DNA of 64,000 nt from Gordionus sp. m RMFG-2023 (GCF_954871325.1 NC_088779.1:9550846-9614845); one strand, 5' to 3'. Positions 1 to 13,600 are shown, counted from the first letter of the stretch. Notes: a model not told the origin generated them from the letters alone. Program-made: numbers and translations.

Positions 1-289
1 CATAAATCATATTTTCAATTTTTATAAAAGTTTTTTAATAAGAATTTCTAAATAATGATATCATTTGAATATAATGTTAATTCAAAGTTTATGTTAATAA
101 AGGTAATATATAAAATATATTTTATTTAAAAGGAAAGCATTTTTCTCTTATATACTTTATTAAGAATATATAGTATTGATTAGAAACTCGTAGCAGATTT
201 TTCTAGCCAAACACATATTACCCTTAAGATTTCGGCAAATAATGACAGGAAGTTAAGGCCCTTCTTTTGAGAAAGATTAAGGCTTTAGG

Positions 290-441
290 TATTTTTTTGG
301 CCTAAGGTTTTTACCAGGGATCTAAACCGAAACTGAACACCTAGCCGGATTTTTATCGAATCCGATATTTTTTTGGCCTAAGGTTTTTACCAGGGATCTA
401 AACCGAAACTGAACACCTAGCCGGATTTTTATCGAATCCGA
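290..441 (+). repeat. 76-bp tandem duplication
   Basis: Two nearly identical 76-bp units, 290-365 and 366-441. Each contains CCAGGGATCTAAACCGAAAC, which resembles the CAGGG...AACCG ends of hAT copies elsewhere in the window, so it is probably a duplicated transposon terminus. Confidence 0.85.
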
Positions 442-1459
442 ACCCTAAACTGTTAAATGATTTGTCCGAACCTTAACGGAACCTGTATATTCTTTTAAAC
501 CAGTTCAAGATTCATGATTTTGTGCTTATAAAATTATGTGAAAGATTATTAGTATATTAGTATATTGATAACATTCTAATTTAATTTTTAAAACCTTACT
601 ATTTTACAACATTTAAATATTTTTAAGCTTAGGTCTTGTCCTGGGTCGATTTTTATACTTAATTGCTTTTTAGTCTAGGATAAAAAGCTTTTAAACTGGA
701 ACACCCTATTTTTGATTTGTTTTAAGTATTGGCATTGTTATTTTTCGTATTTTTTTTTGTTTTTTCTTTAAATTTAAATTTTTTCTACGTTTATGCTTAG
801 AAACAAATCGAACCCAATATATAAATTATTTACATTAGAATTATAAATAACACATCAAAATATAATATTACTGATTGGTAGAGCACATAAAAAGAAACTA
901 CCCTCTAGAACTCATAAATTTTACAAAATATCCAACAAATAAAAAATATAAATCGAATGTAGGTTTATATACAAAAGTGTTCAAACCCGTTTTTATAGGT
1001 TCGAACCGAACCTATATTTTTTTTGAACTGAACTTGAACGTTGAACAATTATTTTTATCTAAACTAAACCGATATTCGTTTCGGTTCAGATCCCTTATTT
1101 TTACAATATTAGAATTTAACAATTTCCGCTTATCTCACATAAGAGCACGTAGGCCTAGGGTGCATCGAGTAAAGAGGTGAGTGGAGAAGGGGGGGATAAA
1201 TTTTTACAGATGCTGGAGCCTATAAAAAATTGCAGAAGGGCTTATTAGAACTTTTGTTGGGGGAGGGGGGGGGGTGTCGGACTGCAAGATATTTGGCTTA
1301 TGCCTATGGGTCGATCTTTTGGATGTCTTTTACAAAATATATTTGTATTAACTGGTCTCATGCTGGGCCACATATTATGATTTGAAAGCTATAAACTCTT
1401 GATTATTAAATTATTGGGCTGGATTAACAAGATTTTTTATGTGACTTTATTATAAATAA

Positions 1460-2016
1460 AAATCATATACCTTAAGGGTTAATAGTATCATCAATCAACT
1501 CTTTTTTCTTCTTCTCTTTATATGTGTAATATTTAAAATAAATTGTCGGTTGATAAAGTGCTTAAAATGGTCTATTAATCCTAATTTCGTCCACTGTTAT
1601 TATTTACTAATATTAATATTGCTCACCTATTCAACACCAACATTTTTTAAAGAAAATGATATATCAAAGGATGAGCACATGGATTTCTATAAATTGAACG
1701 TAATAAAAGTGGAACCATTTATTGAGGTATTTATGAGGTACATAAAGAATCCTGTTTCACATAATTGTCCCAAAATCAGGAGAAAGCATGCGCAAGAATG
1801 TCGTTCCAAGATGCCAATGCACACCAGAATGTACAATCACACACTAACAATTGTAGAGAACTTAAGTGTCTTGCCGGGATTTGTGGATTCGCTGTTTGCA
1901 ATCATAAGATAGATTGCAAAATAACTTACGGGATACATGCAAAGAGGATTTATACGCTTATGGTGCATTGCGAAGAAAATAAAAAAAATTGCCAATTCTT
2001 TTTAATTAGCAAATAA
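1460..2016 (+). CDS. Doubtful Cys-rich secreted-type ORF
   Basis: One frame is open from about 1460 and carries a hydrophobic run near 1595-1640 (YYLLILILLTYST) that resembles a signal peptide. A second frame, open to TAA at 2016, is rich in Cys (NCRELKCLAGICGFAVC, then HC and NC). A 53-nt intron from ATTGAG/gtattt to aaaatcag/GAG would join them in phase 0; introns of 45 and 63 nt occur elsewhere in this window. No good start codon lies upstream of the hydrophobic run, so a further 5' exon would be needed. No known family recognised. It may also be chance. Confidence 0.28.
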
Positions 2017-2523
2017 TATCATATTGTTTGTAAATAATTTACGATGAATATTTAAATAATTTGCATATTCAGGTTTTAAAGAAAATTTGAAAAAATTATA
2101 TTTCAATTCTTAGTAAGATTCTGGAAAATGTCTAAAATCTTAAAAAGCAATTAAGAAATGATAGTTTTTAGGATTTTGTATAAAGATTCAGTATTTGCAA
2201 AAATGCAAACTATTCCAGGCATTACATCCTTCTTGGAAATAAAAACTATTTTTTCAAGACTCATCATTTTTCATCTTAATAGAAAATATTAAAGAAAATA
2301 ATGGACTTAGATATGATTATTGCAATTATATGGGGAGAGAGGCAGCTTAAGATGATATTAAATCACCCACCCCTCCCATCTCTAATCTCACTCATAATAG
2401 TATTTCGCTTCGATTTGTTTACTAATTTTCTATAGTTTTAATAAGAGCTCTTGGGTATTTCTCAAAGACTTTAGATGAATTTAATACTTTAACAATATAA
2501 TTTGAATTTAGTGTGGGTTTGCC

Positions 2524-2684
2524 TAGTATTGTTGATAAGTCGAGTTTTTACGACAAACTCAATTTAGAGTCGTAAAGTCGTAAAATACGACTTTAAATTG
2601 AGCGACTCAATAAAGTGTTTTGCTACTCAAAACTTAAATAGGATTTTATCTAAATTGACTCGACTTAGCTAATTAACAACACTA
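2524..2684. mobile_element. hAT-type MITE, TAGTGTTGTTAA family
   Basis: 161 bp with inverted ends TAGTATTGTTGATAAG and TAGTGTTGTTAATTAG (reverse strand). Flanks ggtttgcc and gttttacc agree at 6 of 8 positions. No coding capacity. Confidence 0.7.
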
Positions 2685-2744
2685 GTTTTACCACATGTAG
2701 GTTGTTCAAGGATATGATTGTAAATAGGTATATGTAATATAAGG

Positions 2745-2960
2745 GTTTTGCCCACTGGCGTAGCCAAGATATTAGTAGTGGGGGGGGGGGGGGATTTTAA
2801 TAGTAGCAGTTATTTTTAAAATTAATTAACTTTAACATGTTTTTCTTTCAAATTCTTGTTTATAGTCATATGTTTACATTTTTTGGCATGAAAGGCGTAA
2901 GGGATGTATAGATGGGAAATTCCAGTTATAGACCCCCCCCTCTACAACTGACCACACTAA
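2745..2960. mobile_element. hAT-like terminus with poly-G tract
   Basis: CCACTGGCGTAGCCAAG followed by a G14 run at 2780-2793; the same kind of TGGCGTA end with a homopolymer is seen at 35541. A C run at 2932 may be the other side. Second end not resolved. Confidence 0.4.
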
Positions 2961-3534
2961 TGTTTCACATCTTCTATGGTTATCAAATTAAATATAGTGT
3001 TGTTATAATATTCAGGCTTGATTTTGAGTATATGTATTTATTGTGGGATTCATTTCTTCAAATATTGCTGGGGATAACAAGGTGCAGATAAGAAATTCTG
3101 CGGCCTGTTGGGCAATTTTTTTTATTGGTCACTTGGTCAATTGGATCTTTGGGCATTTTTGTATCATCGAAGTACATCCTCCTTGTTCGACTTATTCTAT
3201 TTTTTAGCATTTTATATTGTATGTGAAAAAACTCTAATTACTATATAATAATTAAGATTAAATCGCAATATATTTAATAATGAAGGAGTTCCAAAATCTA
3301 TCCCTACTGAGAAAAGAATAATGATTGACATAATATATTCGATAAGCGTGTGACATGATATTATATGCAATTAAATATCAAATTTAGGATAGTACCCAAG
3401 TTCTACCTTATAGCACATATCAGGATTAATTACTTTATTTATTGCTATTTTTATAGATTTATTTTGAATGTACGCGAAGGTTATAAGAGAAACTCCCTCT
3501 GGCGACTAAACTAAAAAAAATGTATCATGAAGTA

Positions 3535-3536
3535 GC

Positions 3537-3575
<39 letters not shown>
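3535..3575. repeat. (TA)n then (GA)n microsatellite
   Basis: About 10 TA units followed by about 10 GA units. Confidence 0.95.
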
Positions 3576-3661
3576 TGCATATTTTATAAAAGGTCATAAT
3601 TAGAACTCGCGATATTTATATAAGGTCATTCAAATATTATAATTGTTATAAATTATTTTAA

Positions 3662-3745
3662 TTAATATTATAATATATTTAATATTATAATATATTTAAT
3701 ATTATAATATATTTAATATTATAATATATTTAATATTATAATTTA
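3662..3745. repeat. 17-bp AT tandem repeat
   Basis: Nearly five copies of a unit like AATATTATAATATATTT, itself partly palindromic. Confidence 0.9.
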
Positions 3746-5039
3746 TTTAAATTAATTTTAAATTATATTTTAATAATTATTATATACATTTTTTTTTTAT
3801 TTTTATTTTTGTATTTTATTTTATTTTAATTAATATATTATTTTAATTTAATTTATTAAAATGCCATCTATAACAATTATTTATTCGTGAAGAACATAAC
3901 ATACACTATAAGAATGAATATTTATATAATTAATAAAATATTTAATGATGAGTTAATTATGATAATCAGGTATTTTAATATTAGTATTAGCCCATTCTTA
4001 ACATAGATGGGGAAGGGAGACTAGTATTTTTAATGGGGTTGAAATATTAATTTACAAAAGAGTAATAGATTCATTATTTTCTAAGATTATCATATTTTTC
4101 AAATAATTTATCATTAAACCTTTGCCATTTCAGCGTACTTAACATTGTGAAACTAAATAACCTTTGAAATTATATTTTAAAAATATTTTCTTAACGGGAG
4201 GATGATATTTAAGCATTTATAATGTATTTCGACTTTCTTTTCACAGCAGCATTTCTTTCACCAAAATAAAAAGAATCATAATTTTCTTTATTAGATGTTA
4301 AATATATTGTGTTATTTATAGTTTGAGCTTTATTATATATTTTGGTGCTACATTTAGGGCTTTTTTAATAATATATTTTGAGAGTATTTTTTTTTATCAC
4401 AATCCATAAGTTCTTAAAATATGGATGTGATATTGATGCCTAAAGAAAATATTTTCTTTCTTTTGCCCATACCATTTTGGGTAGCTTTGTAGACAATATA
4501 CTAAACTTGTTTTTAAGATAACCTATGTTCCCTTTAACCACATATATTATACTTTAACATGTTTAACAAAATTTGTGTTGAACCCTTTATTATATTTTGT
4601 TTATAAAGGTTTTAAATTCAGCTTGCACATTGTCGTTTTTAACTTTTATTTAAAAAAAATTTATATCAAAAATTTTAATTTAGGGAAACTTATCTCCATA
4701 ATTTAAATTTCACTACCTTCTTCTTCACTACCATGAGTATTAATCATTCTATAGATTAAAAAAATAATACATAAAATTTGTAATGATATTCTATCGAGTT
4801 ACATTAATATATAAAATATAATCTTTATTTCGTTTTGGTTTTGTTATTTTTATCTATCTATCTATCTTAATATGAGTTGTAAATTTTCCATCTAATTTTG
4901 GTTGTCAATATATCAATGATATATATATAACTCAATGATATATAATCATTATATATGGCGGAAAAAATAAGGAAATTAATACAAGATTCTTTAGGAAAAT
5001 AAGATATATACTGTGGTGATATGTAAAATTATAAACATT

Positions 5040-5211
5040 AATATTAAAAAGTATCTGTATCTGTTCAATGTTCAAGAAAATGAAAAGATTCTTTTCAGAA
5101 AAAAGGATCTTAGATACCGATATCTTATTAAAAATGTCACAAAGATATGAATACAAGATACAAAAAATTTGTATCTTGAATACAAGTATTCGCGTACTGC
5201 CCAACTCTGGT
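5040..5211. mobile_element. hAT-like terminal fragment with GTATC repeats
   Basis: The end reads TACTGCCCAACTCTG (reverse: CAGAGTTGGGCAGTA), a common hAT-type terminus. Inside are repeated and inverted GATACAAG/CTTGTATC motifs. The other end was not found. The open frames on both strands here follow from the palindromes. Confidence 0.5.
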
Positions 5212-5345
5212 CATTATATTAGCTTAAAAATATTTAAAAAAAGGCATAAAATGGCAATATATACTAAAGTTTATAAAATTTGTGACTAATATTTATCAAT
5301 CAAAATTGATTTATAATAATTTTTATAACAATTCCGATTTAAAAA

Positions 5346-5542
5346 TCATGAGAGAACCGGTACCGGTTAACGGTTCAGTTCATGTTCGGCTTGGATCCCT
5401 GACAAAATCATAAGGACATACCGGTTCACAGGATTTTAGCTAATCGGTTCAGGATCAGATAGAAAATCATTTAACGGTTCAGGTTCGATAAAAAATAAAA
5501 GGTTAAAGATACGATTCAAGCTCGGTTTGAATCCCTGGCTTT
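5346..5542. repeat. AACCGG/GGTTCGG repeat with CAGGGAT-type ends
   Basis: Several AACGGTTCAG motifs; two right ends reading GGATCCCTG (about 5399) and GAATCCCTGG (about 5541). Looks like truncated copies of the CAGGG...AACCG hAT family also found at 34586-37823. Confidence 0.55.
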
Positions 5543-6503
5543 ACCTCTTAAATAATTTTTGTTTGAAAAGGGAATTGTTTATGCATATAAAACATATGTT
5601 TTCTGAAATGGAAAATTATGAAGTAAAATATAAAATAATGAATAAAATAGTGTTAGAAATGATATATGTAAATAAATAAAATGAATATGTAATCCTACTT
5701 ATTACTAGCTTAATATTGCATTAGCTGACAAAAGTGTAAAACTTTCTAAAAAATTGGATGATGCCATATTAAAAAAAAAAATTTTAATTGCAAAAATATC
5801 TGCATTAAATCAACGTTCATGCAATAACATTGAAGAAACCTATTAAATATCAACTAATTTGGTAATATTACTGTCATAATTGTATAATTATTTTACATTT
5901 TAATGTATAATAAAATTTTATTTTGAAATTATTATTCTTTGGTTGATTTTATAACTTTTTAATGATTAAAAATTTTATGATATTAACAATAATATAATTG
6001 ATAATTGGCTCTTGTTTTATGAGATTATTATGTAAGGTTGTTAATTATAGGTTAGATAAAATTTATAAAGATTAAAATATACTAATTTACTAATTAACTG
6101 TTTAATTTTGAAAGTATTATGCATTTATAAAATCATTTAGATCTTAAATGATAAAATATTAGCTTCTATAAAATTTATTAAGATTTTTTGTAACATTCAT
6201 AATAATTTAATATTAAAAAACATAAAAAAATAATGTCAAATTCATTTCATTTATTGAAAATTTAATGTGTTATAACAATGGAAGATAAACTTGTTATTTA
6301 AGTTAAGAGTCCTTTGCCTGATTACCAAAGACATAAGGAAAATTTCATTTATTAACTCAGCTGTTAATAAATATTGTTATATATACTATTTTTAAGTAGA
6401 GGCAAATTTTTTAATTTTTAGAAAATGAAATTGATTAAGTTATTAATAGCTTATTTAATTTCATACTTTATTGATATTAAATATATTCTTCAACTTTACA
6501 TAA

Positions 6504-6576
6504 GCCCCAGTGGCGCAATGGATAGCGCGTCGGACTTCTAATTCGGAGGTTGCGGGTTCGAGTCCCGTCTGGGGTG
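6504..6576 (+). tRNA. tRNA-Arg (anticodon TCT)
   Basis: A 73-nt cloverleaf without intron. The acceptor strands GCCCCAG and CTGGGGT pair with one G-U at the end; D arm GCGC/GCGC; anticodon loop CTTCTAA with TCT; T arm GCGGG-TTCGAGT-CCCGT. The internal pol III promoter boxes are intact (TGGCGCAATGG and GGTTCGAGTCC). T runs at 6579-6582 and 6585-6590 serve as terminator. It is probably functional. Confidence 0.97.
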
Positions 6577-6578
6577 TG

Positions 6579-6590
6579 TTTTAATTTTTT
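6579..6590 (+). terminator. Pol III terminator of tRNA-Arg
   Basis: TTTT at 6579 and TTTTTT at 6585, starting three bases after the tRNA discriminator base. Confidence 0.8.
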
Positions 6591-7342
6591 ATTTTTTAAA
6601 TTATTTTATTTTAGTTTTAATTGAACAAATTTTTTTTTTTAGTATATAAATAATTTTCAATGATAAATTTAAATATTAGAAATATTTAAAAGATACAATA
6701 TTTAAAAAAAAATATACAATAATTGTTTATATAAAATTTTAAAAAAATCCAAGGAAGGAGATGTTTATATTGTTTAAACGTAAACTTTAAAATTTTAGCT
6801 AGATTGGAAATGCCCGCCCAGACATTGGTTTAGCCCGGTCTTAGATCATCCTTGAATTTCAACCCTAAAAAATGGTCCATTCTTCTTGGTGCGTCCCAAT
6901 GACATGCTTAATACCAAAATATTCCGATTTTAATATAAATAAAAATAAATATTGCCGAAGGCTTATTTATTATCAGTAATAAATCCATTAGTTATTACTT
7001 ATTTATTTCTAAAACTTGTGTTATTTGAGCAATAATTTGTTTTTTTTATCAAAAATTAGCATTTTATATATTTCTAAAAATATGCTTAAATGAAAAAGTC
7101 TCACTGATGAAAATTTTGTTAATATTTTATTAGAAGTAAAGAAATAATATATTTTAAAAATATATGATGAATTATTAACAAAAAAAAACACTCTTTTCAA
7201 TCCGACTTCTTCAGATTTTTCTAAATTTTTTTTACAAGAGTTTGTATATTGTCACCCCTTTATGGGGGCCAATGACATTCCTTATAAAAATTTAATATAA
7301 AAAAATATTTTCTTTATTTTTTTACACTTGATGTTCCTTGTT

Positions 7343-7654
7343 CTACAGATTTTTCCAGGCCTGAATCTGCTGGTCTATTGGAGAAATGTAATCATTAGGG
7401 TTATTCTCCTGCTCCATCACTTGAGCGGATCCTGTGGCATTGTCATTTGGTACTTCATTTCGTTCAGCTTGCCTGTTCATATGTCTTACTAATTTATCCT
7501 TTTTATTTATCATAGTTGCTTTCTTCTTTCTGTACATTGGTTTTCCCATATTTTTTTCTGTATTTATCATCATCGACCCTTTCTTTGTAAAATTTTTGTT
7601 ATTATTATGATTTTTTTTAATTTTGTGTTGGTATGGCAAACTGGCATGTAGCAT
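7343..7654 (-). CDS. Small basic protein or terminal exon, unrecognised
   Basis: A 103-codon open frame from ATG to TAG with natural codon use. The N-terminal two thirds are very basic (YRKKKATMINKKDKLVRHMN); the C-terminal third is acidic and polar, ending QQIQAWKNL. About 20 nt past the stop on the same strand is an AATAAA, followed by T/A-rich sequence, which fits a 3' end. An AG near codon 24 (ttttacaaag) could be an acceptor, so this may be the last exon of a longer minus-strand gene whose upstream exons I did not find. No domain recognised. Confidence 0.45.
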   Translation of the reverse strand: MLHASLPYQHKIKKNHNNNKNFTKKGSMMINTEKNMGKPMYRKKKATMINKKDKLVRHMNRQAERNEVPNDNATGSAQVMEQENNPNDYISPIDQQIQAWKNL

Positions 7655-8384
7655 AAATTCTAGATACCAATCATAAAAGAGCCATGAAATTGCTTTCTCA
7701 AGATTTTGAAATTTTTTTCATTATTAACTGCCATAATTGACGTGTATGGTTTAGCAAGCCCCGTTAACTTTAAATTGACAAATATTGAAATAATATCTAG
7801 ATATAATAAAAACTCATAAAACTTTCCCAAATTATAAAAGAGTGTTTTAAACTTTGCTATAAAATTTATTTACATATAAATGATTATATATTTTAATAAA
7901 AATTAAAATTCTGTAAATCTTTAGAAAATTTCATCAATATTTTATTTCATTAATAAAATTTTTAATAATTAATTTTAAAAGATTTTTGTCTATAGATGTA
8001 AACTAATAATAACTATATTGGGATAAAATTTTAACCTTCTGGTATATTTAATTTTAAAATGAGAATAAGTGGTTTGCCAAGCCCCGAGGTTTACACAACC
8101 TCAGCTTCCCTATTACAATTTTTTTTTCTATAAAAAATTTATCGTTATTATACATTTAATTCGTGTTTGTTTTTAAGAAGATATATTCCTAAAGAAATAT
8201 CCTAAAAAACGAATAGTATTTAAAAATTAAAAGACTCTTATAAAAAAAAATACCTTTCCTAATAGTAATAAGAGCCATAGTTATAATATTGTTACCGTGA
8301 CCAGGATAAGCCTTCTGGTACCTTCCAATATGGGCAACTTTAAATCGCTCTTCATAGAGTCTTGGACTATCTCCATTTGTGACA

Positions 8385-9222
8385 AAGCTGTGGACGAAGT
8401 TTGCGGGGTCTTGTCTTTTAATAAGTCTGTTGTTTTATTCAGATCCAACCTAATAAAGTGGAGGGGTCTAATATCCTGTGATGGCCCGAAAATTATCACC
8501 AAATCTTGCAGAGGAGAATCTTTAAGAGATTTTTAGCCGTTTATGGGATGCAACTTTGGTCTTTGAAGAGGGTGATCTTAGGGAAGTAACGACACCGTAA
8601 CCTGTTTTGATTTTGTCGAATGCTTCTCCTAAGCTTTTTCCATTTCTTTAAAACGTGATAGTCTAAATCGTTGGAGCAGCCTATAGTATCCCCGGTTCTA
8701 TATGTTTCCTTCCTAATATTCGCACAATTTGGATATACGTTGTGAAGGCCTAAGAATTGTACTTATTTGGACGATTAACCAGAATAAATTATTAACGATA
8801 ATTGCATATCTTTTCCTATTTTTTGGCTGACACATTCCATTTTTTTTCTCTCTAAATCTATCATATGTAAAAGAGTCAGTGGTGTCTATAAGTCTAAGTC
8901 TCTATCATTAGCGATTTCGAGTTGGCTATATTGGAAGATACCAGTTCGAAGGCTTTGCTATCTATCCATCTATCATGGTTGCTTCCATACGATCACCTAC
9001 TTCAAAGATCAAAGCGTTGGACTAAATTTCGGGACCAGTCTTTATTGCATCCCATAAACGGCTATAAACCTTCTCAAGATCCCCCTCTGCGGGATTTGGG
9101 GAGGGCTAAAATATTTTTTCGGGCTTTCACAGGATATTAGACGCTTTCGTTGGTTGGATCAACAAAGATGACGTTATTAAACGACAAATCCCTGCAAACT
9201 TCGTCCACAGTTTGTCTTAAAA
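8385..9222. repeat. Head-to-head pair of an unclassified, protein-like repeat
   Basis: The left arm (about 8385-8605) and right arm (about 8965-9222) are diverged reverse complements; for example CTGTGGACGAAGTTTGC at 8388 returns inverted near 9210. GC content is higher than around it. Read in matching orientation both arms share protein-like words such as LQTSST/PQTSST after an NK-DK stretch. This suggests coding sequence of an unidentified element copied in opposite directions. No family was recognised and both copies look decayed. Confidence 0.6.
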
Positions 9223-10691
9223 AATTATCGTTTCATTGAGCTTTTTATTGAAATTTTATAAGCTTTGATTGATTTAGAACTGTCTATTTTTGCCGATAAT
9301 GATAAAGCCTAATTAATGTGTATATCTCAGAATTGGTAGCTAATCCTTATGCATACATAAACATCTTGAAATATCGATATAACATTATAGCTGTAAAATA
9401 AAATTATTTTAAGGAAGCGTTTAGAATCGAACGATTTAAAATTTGATCAAAATGGATCGGCTTTGTCGATCCAAAACGTAGGCTGGTGTTATTAATATTT
9501 CTAGATGGTTATGTATTAAAAAATATCTCTCAATTTTCTGCCAATTTCTAATTATATACACATTTGTAACCATGCCATTTGAAAATCGCAAAAAATCGGT
9601 GCAGTCCTAATTTAGTTGCTCAAAGGCAATATTAGATGTTAAAGGAAATGTGATACTGATTGAAGCATCTAATTTTTTACGCCAGATACGGCAAATATTA
9701 TTATTAATTATTTATTTCGGTGAATCAGCCAAGGAAGTATATTTATTAAACTTGACAACGTATATGTTTATTCAAATTGAATAAATTGTAATCTAATGTT
9801 TAAAAAAAAGAAAAAATTCCCAATTTTGGGAACCAAGTTAATATATTACATAAATAAAATAGCTTCTCCCCTCTCCCTTTTTTTAAATTTTTATTTAAAT
9901 ACAAATAATATAATATTTGAAAGCGTTAAGCCTAATGAATGATTTATCAAATAATTATTAGGAATTTTTACAATTGATTAATGATTAAATGCCACATCTC
10001 CTTATAGCCTTACGTTCGACCCAATTTGATTTTTTGCATTATATATTAATCCTATAAGCTATACATGAGGAAAAATTGAGAGAAATGAATGCTAATTTAA
10101 TTTTATAATCATTTCCTGTTTTTGACATTTAATTAAAATATTTAACATTATATAAATTTAAAGGCTAACCCATTATAAAGAAATTTAAATAACGCTTCTA
10201 GCTTAATTATATTTAAAGATATCTAAAATTAAAGGGAATTCACTTTGCTCAAAATGCCCTATTTTTTTGACCATGAGGCCCGTATTCAGAGTCGGAGGCT
10301 AAAATTTTATTTTTTTCATAATAATATATGGAATCACTAGTAAAAATTTTAGAAAAATCGGAAAGATACGGGTTTAAATTCAGGTTTTAAACATTAGATA
10401 TTCAATTTTGGCATTTACACCTTCCATGATTTTTGTAAAATGTATATTAAGTATGTCGTAAAAATGTATATATATATATATCTAGATATTTCGTAGACTA
10501 GTTATCTTTATCTAGATACATTTGAAAAGAAAGAAATGGAGGGTACCCCATGAAATATCCTCTGAGATTTTAATAACGCACTTTTCGTAAGCTTCCACCC
10601 CCATGTTATTGGGCCCTGATTGTCGATCACTTTTTCGGATAAATAATTACACCATGAATTTAAAAATGAGTATATTTTTATTTAATTTTAG

Positions 10692-13600
10692 TTTTCCCGA
10701 ATGGACCATCAAGATCTCGTATACAAGAATGATAAGATCTCATTACCTAACCAGGATATCGATAATGTGCGTTTCATATTAAAAAATTATCTTTAAGTTT
10801 TAGTGTCTTTTAAAATTTTTGACATTATAATAAACGTAACTATTTCACTTGTATACTAACAAAATATTATCTTTTAGGTTCCCCTTCACCACGTTCCTTT
10901 AACCCCCCCCCTCCCCATCATTGAGTGAATCACTCATTTTAGCTAATTTTAAGGAGTGGTGAAATATAAGAAATATATTTCTATATGAATCTTAATTGTT
11001 TAATAACAGATATCCAAACTATCCACTTTGAAACAAATAATATCAATAGACACATGGGATAATATTTTACAACCCTGGCAAAAATTGATGCTCATGGTTT
11101 ATATTTTTGGCATTATTTTGTTTACGATTATTCCTTTTATTATATCCCTTTTCTTCTTCTTAGATTTAATATTTTTTTAAACAGTCCATCCTTTCGATAT
11201 ACAGACGGGGTTTCCCTATTTCAAAAAAGGGAAGAGATCTGATAAGAAAATAGGAAAAGTACTAAAAACTTAGGAGGGCTTCCGATCAAAAAAAGAGAAA
11301 GGGTATTCAAATTTGGAAAAGTGTCAATCAAAAAAGGAAAATCGTTAATATCACATATTTTTAAAAAAATTAATTTTTGAAATGCCAATTTTCTGTATTT
11401 AAATTTCTTTCTTTTTTCTTGCCAAACTTTTGTGATCTCTTTAATTTATGTAATTTTTAAATCTATTTTTATTTTAAAAAACCCATTTTTTAAATAATTT
11501 TTAATTTATTTATTTTCCCTCTTAAATTCTCTATATTTATTTATCAATCCACATTTAATCATAATAGTGCGATTAAAGAGTCAATTGAGAAGCGAGGATA
11601 TACAATTGAGATTGGGCTATCCAATATAAATTTTGGATAAAATTTTTTTTCTTAACTATGAAAAGTAACAGTTTTGTTTTAAAATTATTATTTTGCAGCA
11701 AGTTTGAGATCAAATGTGATAAAAAATAAATGACCAACGCTCTTACTATGCTTATTCTTTACACTCCCTTTATATCTTATATTATCATAATATTATTTTC
11801 CATCTTTAGCGATTGCTCCCGAATTTTCCTTACAACGATGATATCGAAAAACAAAAGACCCTCAGGTTTATTTATACTACTACTTATGCCGCCGCCTAGT
11901 TCGTATTTTTTTTTCTTTTTCAGAATTCCTGCTAGCTGTCTGAATATAAATATGATTTTATGCTAATAAAAAAAATCAATAATAAGTACACCTTTATTAA
12001 GCTTATTTTATTTGATATCGTATCACCTCTTATATCAAAATTTACATCTAGAAAAAAACTCCCCAAAAGAGTTTCTAACTGCTTTTTGCAGTAGGATGCT
12101 CTATTAAGAACACAAATTAATACGAGCTTGAGGTTGTCACCAGGGTGGTACAAAAATATATCTTTAAAATATAAAAAAATATTGTAAATTTCTTACGCTT
12201 TATTTTATATTTATAATTATATCGTGGGGTAATAAATATATTGTTAATACACGTTAATCAATAATAATATTGTAATAAGAATTTATTCATTGTCATTCGA
12301 AAAAGATAATATAACTATAGCCAAAATAAGATAAATTTACAGCTAACACATTTCATTGTCACTAAAATATTTATTGACATTTTTAGAAAAAAGTATTTGG
12401 AGGCTGAAATATGGAATCTTCATGTTTATCAACATTTATATTATTTTCATAACTTTTTTTAAAACTATATTATTTGCTACTTTGGTCAATTAATAAAGAA
12501 AATGGCTATAAAAAAAAATATGATAATATCATTTCATCTATGTTAGTGTATAAATTTAAATCAAATCACATTACTTTTTTTTGTCACACAATAATTAATG
12601 GGTCTCCACACATTTTAATTTGATTATCGAAAAGAACAATATATTTATATACAAATCTCTATATAATTTTACCTTTTATTAATTATCGCCATAAAATATT
12701 AAAAAAAAATATATAATTATAAATGAAATACAAAGTTTGCAAAATATGCGTTACTCATCAAAATTGAAACAATTTTTATACTAATTTTAAGATAATATGA
12801 CATTTTTCAATATTATTTCCTGTTTATATATTAGATCAAGTTTATTGATTTCATTCATTTTTTTTGTTAGCTTGATTTACTATTTCTTGTTCAGAAAGTT
12901 TATGAAGAACAATTTTGAGAGAAAGAAATTTATAATATCATATATGTTTTTAAAAAAAATCTGAATTTGTGTTTGAGGATAATTATTTTTGATCAATTTT
13001 GTTACATTTCTTATTCTGTTGTTGGTTCTTTAATTATAAAAGTTAAATTCTTAAATATAAGTTTTATTTTCTTACCCACAATTTGAGTTTCAGAATTATC
13101 ATATATAAGTGATTTTTTTCAAAGAATTAATAATCAAAGTGAGTAGTAGTGTTGTTAAACGGCTCGATTTTTAAAAAACGGTTAACCTAATATTTTAGCC
13201 TAAAAATACCATGCAAGCCTTTATATTTCGTTAATAAATAGATGTCTAAACCTTTTTGCCACCTACGAGCAGAATCTTTAGGCTTTATAATATTTTTTTG
13301 ATGAAAATTAGGGTTAGCCTTTTTAAAATATTGAGCCGTTTAACAACAGTAGTGAGTAAGTAGGAAAAATTTCTCGAAAGAAAATTGTATGTAAGATTAC
13401 GCTTCAACTAATAGCTTTATATTTATTATAGCGAAAAATTATTTAAATTATTTGCCTAAATAAATGAAAATCATTTTAATTAATTTTCTATAACCTAAAT
13501 TTCCAAAAAATATTTTATTTATAATTTTTTTCCCTGCGTCCGGCTGCTGACTCCCATGGGGTTGTCATAGTCACCTTTAAACAAAATATGAAAGTATTAT

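Larger units (their letters stand above)
2961..6503. other. AT-rich intergenic sequence
   Basis: Apart from the repeats listed at 3535, 3662, 5040 and 5346, I see no gene here. Long stretches are below about 20% GC by eye. Confidence 0.5.

Noticed and set aside
875-1180. 101-codon ORF on the plus strand
   Set aside because: It runs through GGTTCGAACCGAACC repeat text and AT-rich sequence; the translation has no domain and the repeat explains the open frame.
4932-5289. Overlapping ORFs on both strands
   Set aside because: Both follow from the palindromic GATACAAG/CTTGTATC repeats at a transposon end.
8281-9140. ORFs at 8281-8536 and 8922-9140 as host genes
   Set aside because: They lie on the arms of an inverted repeat and are broken relative to each other; treated as a repeat.
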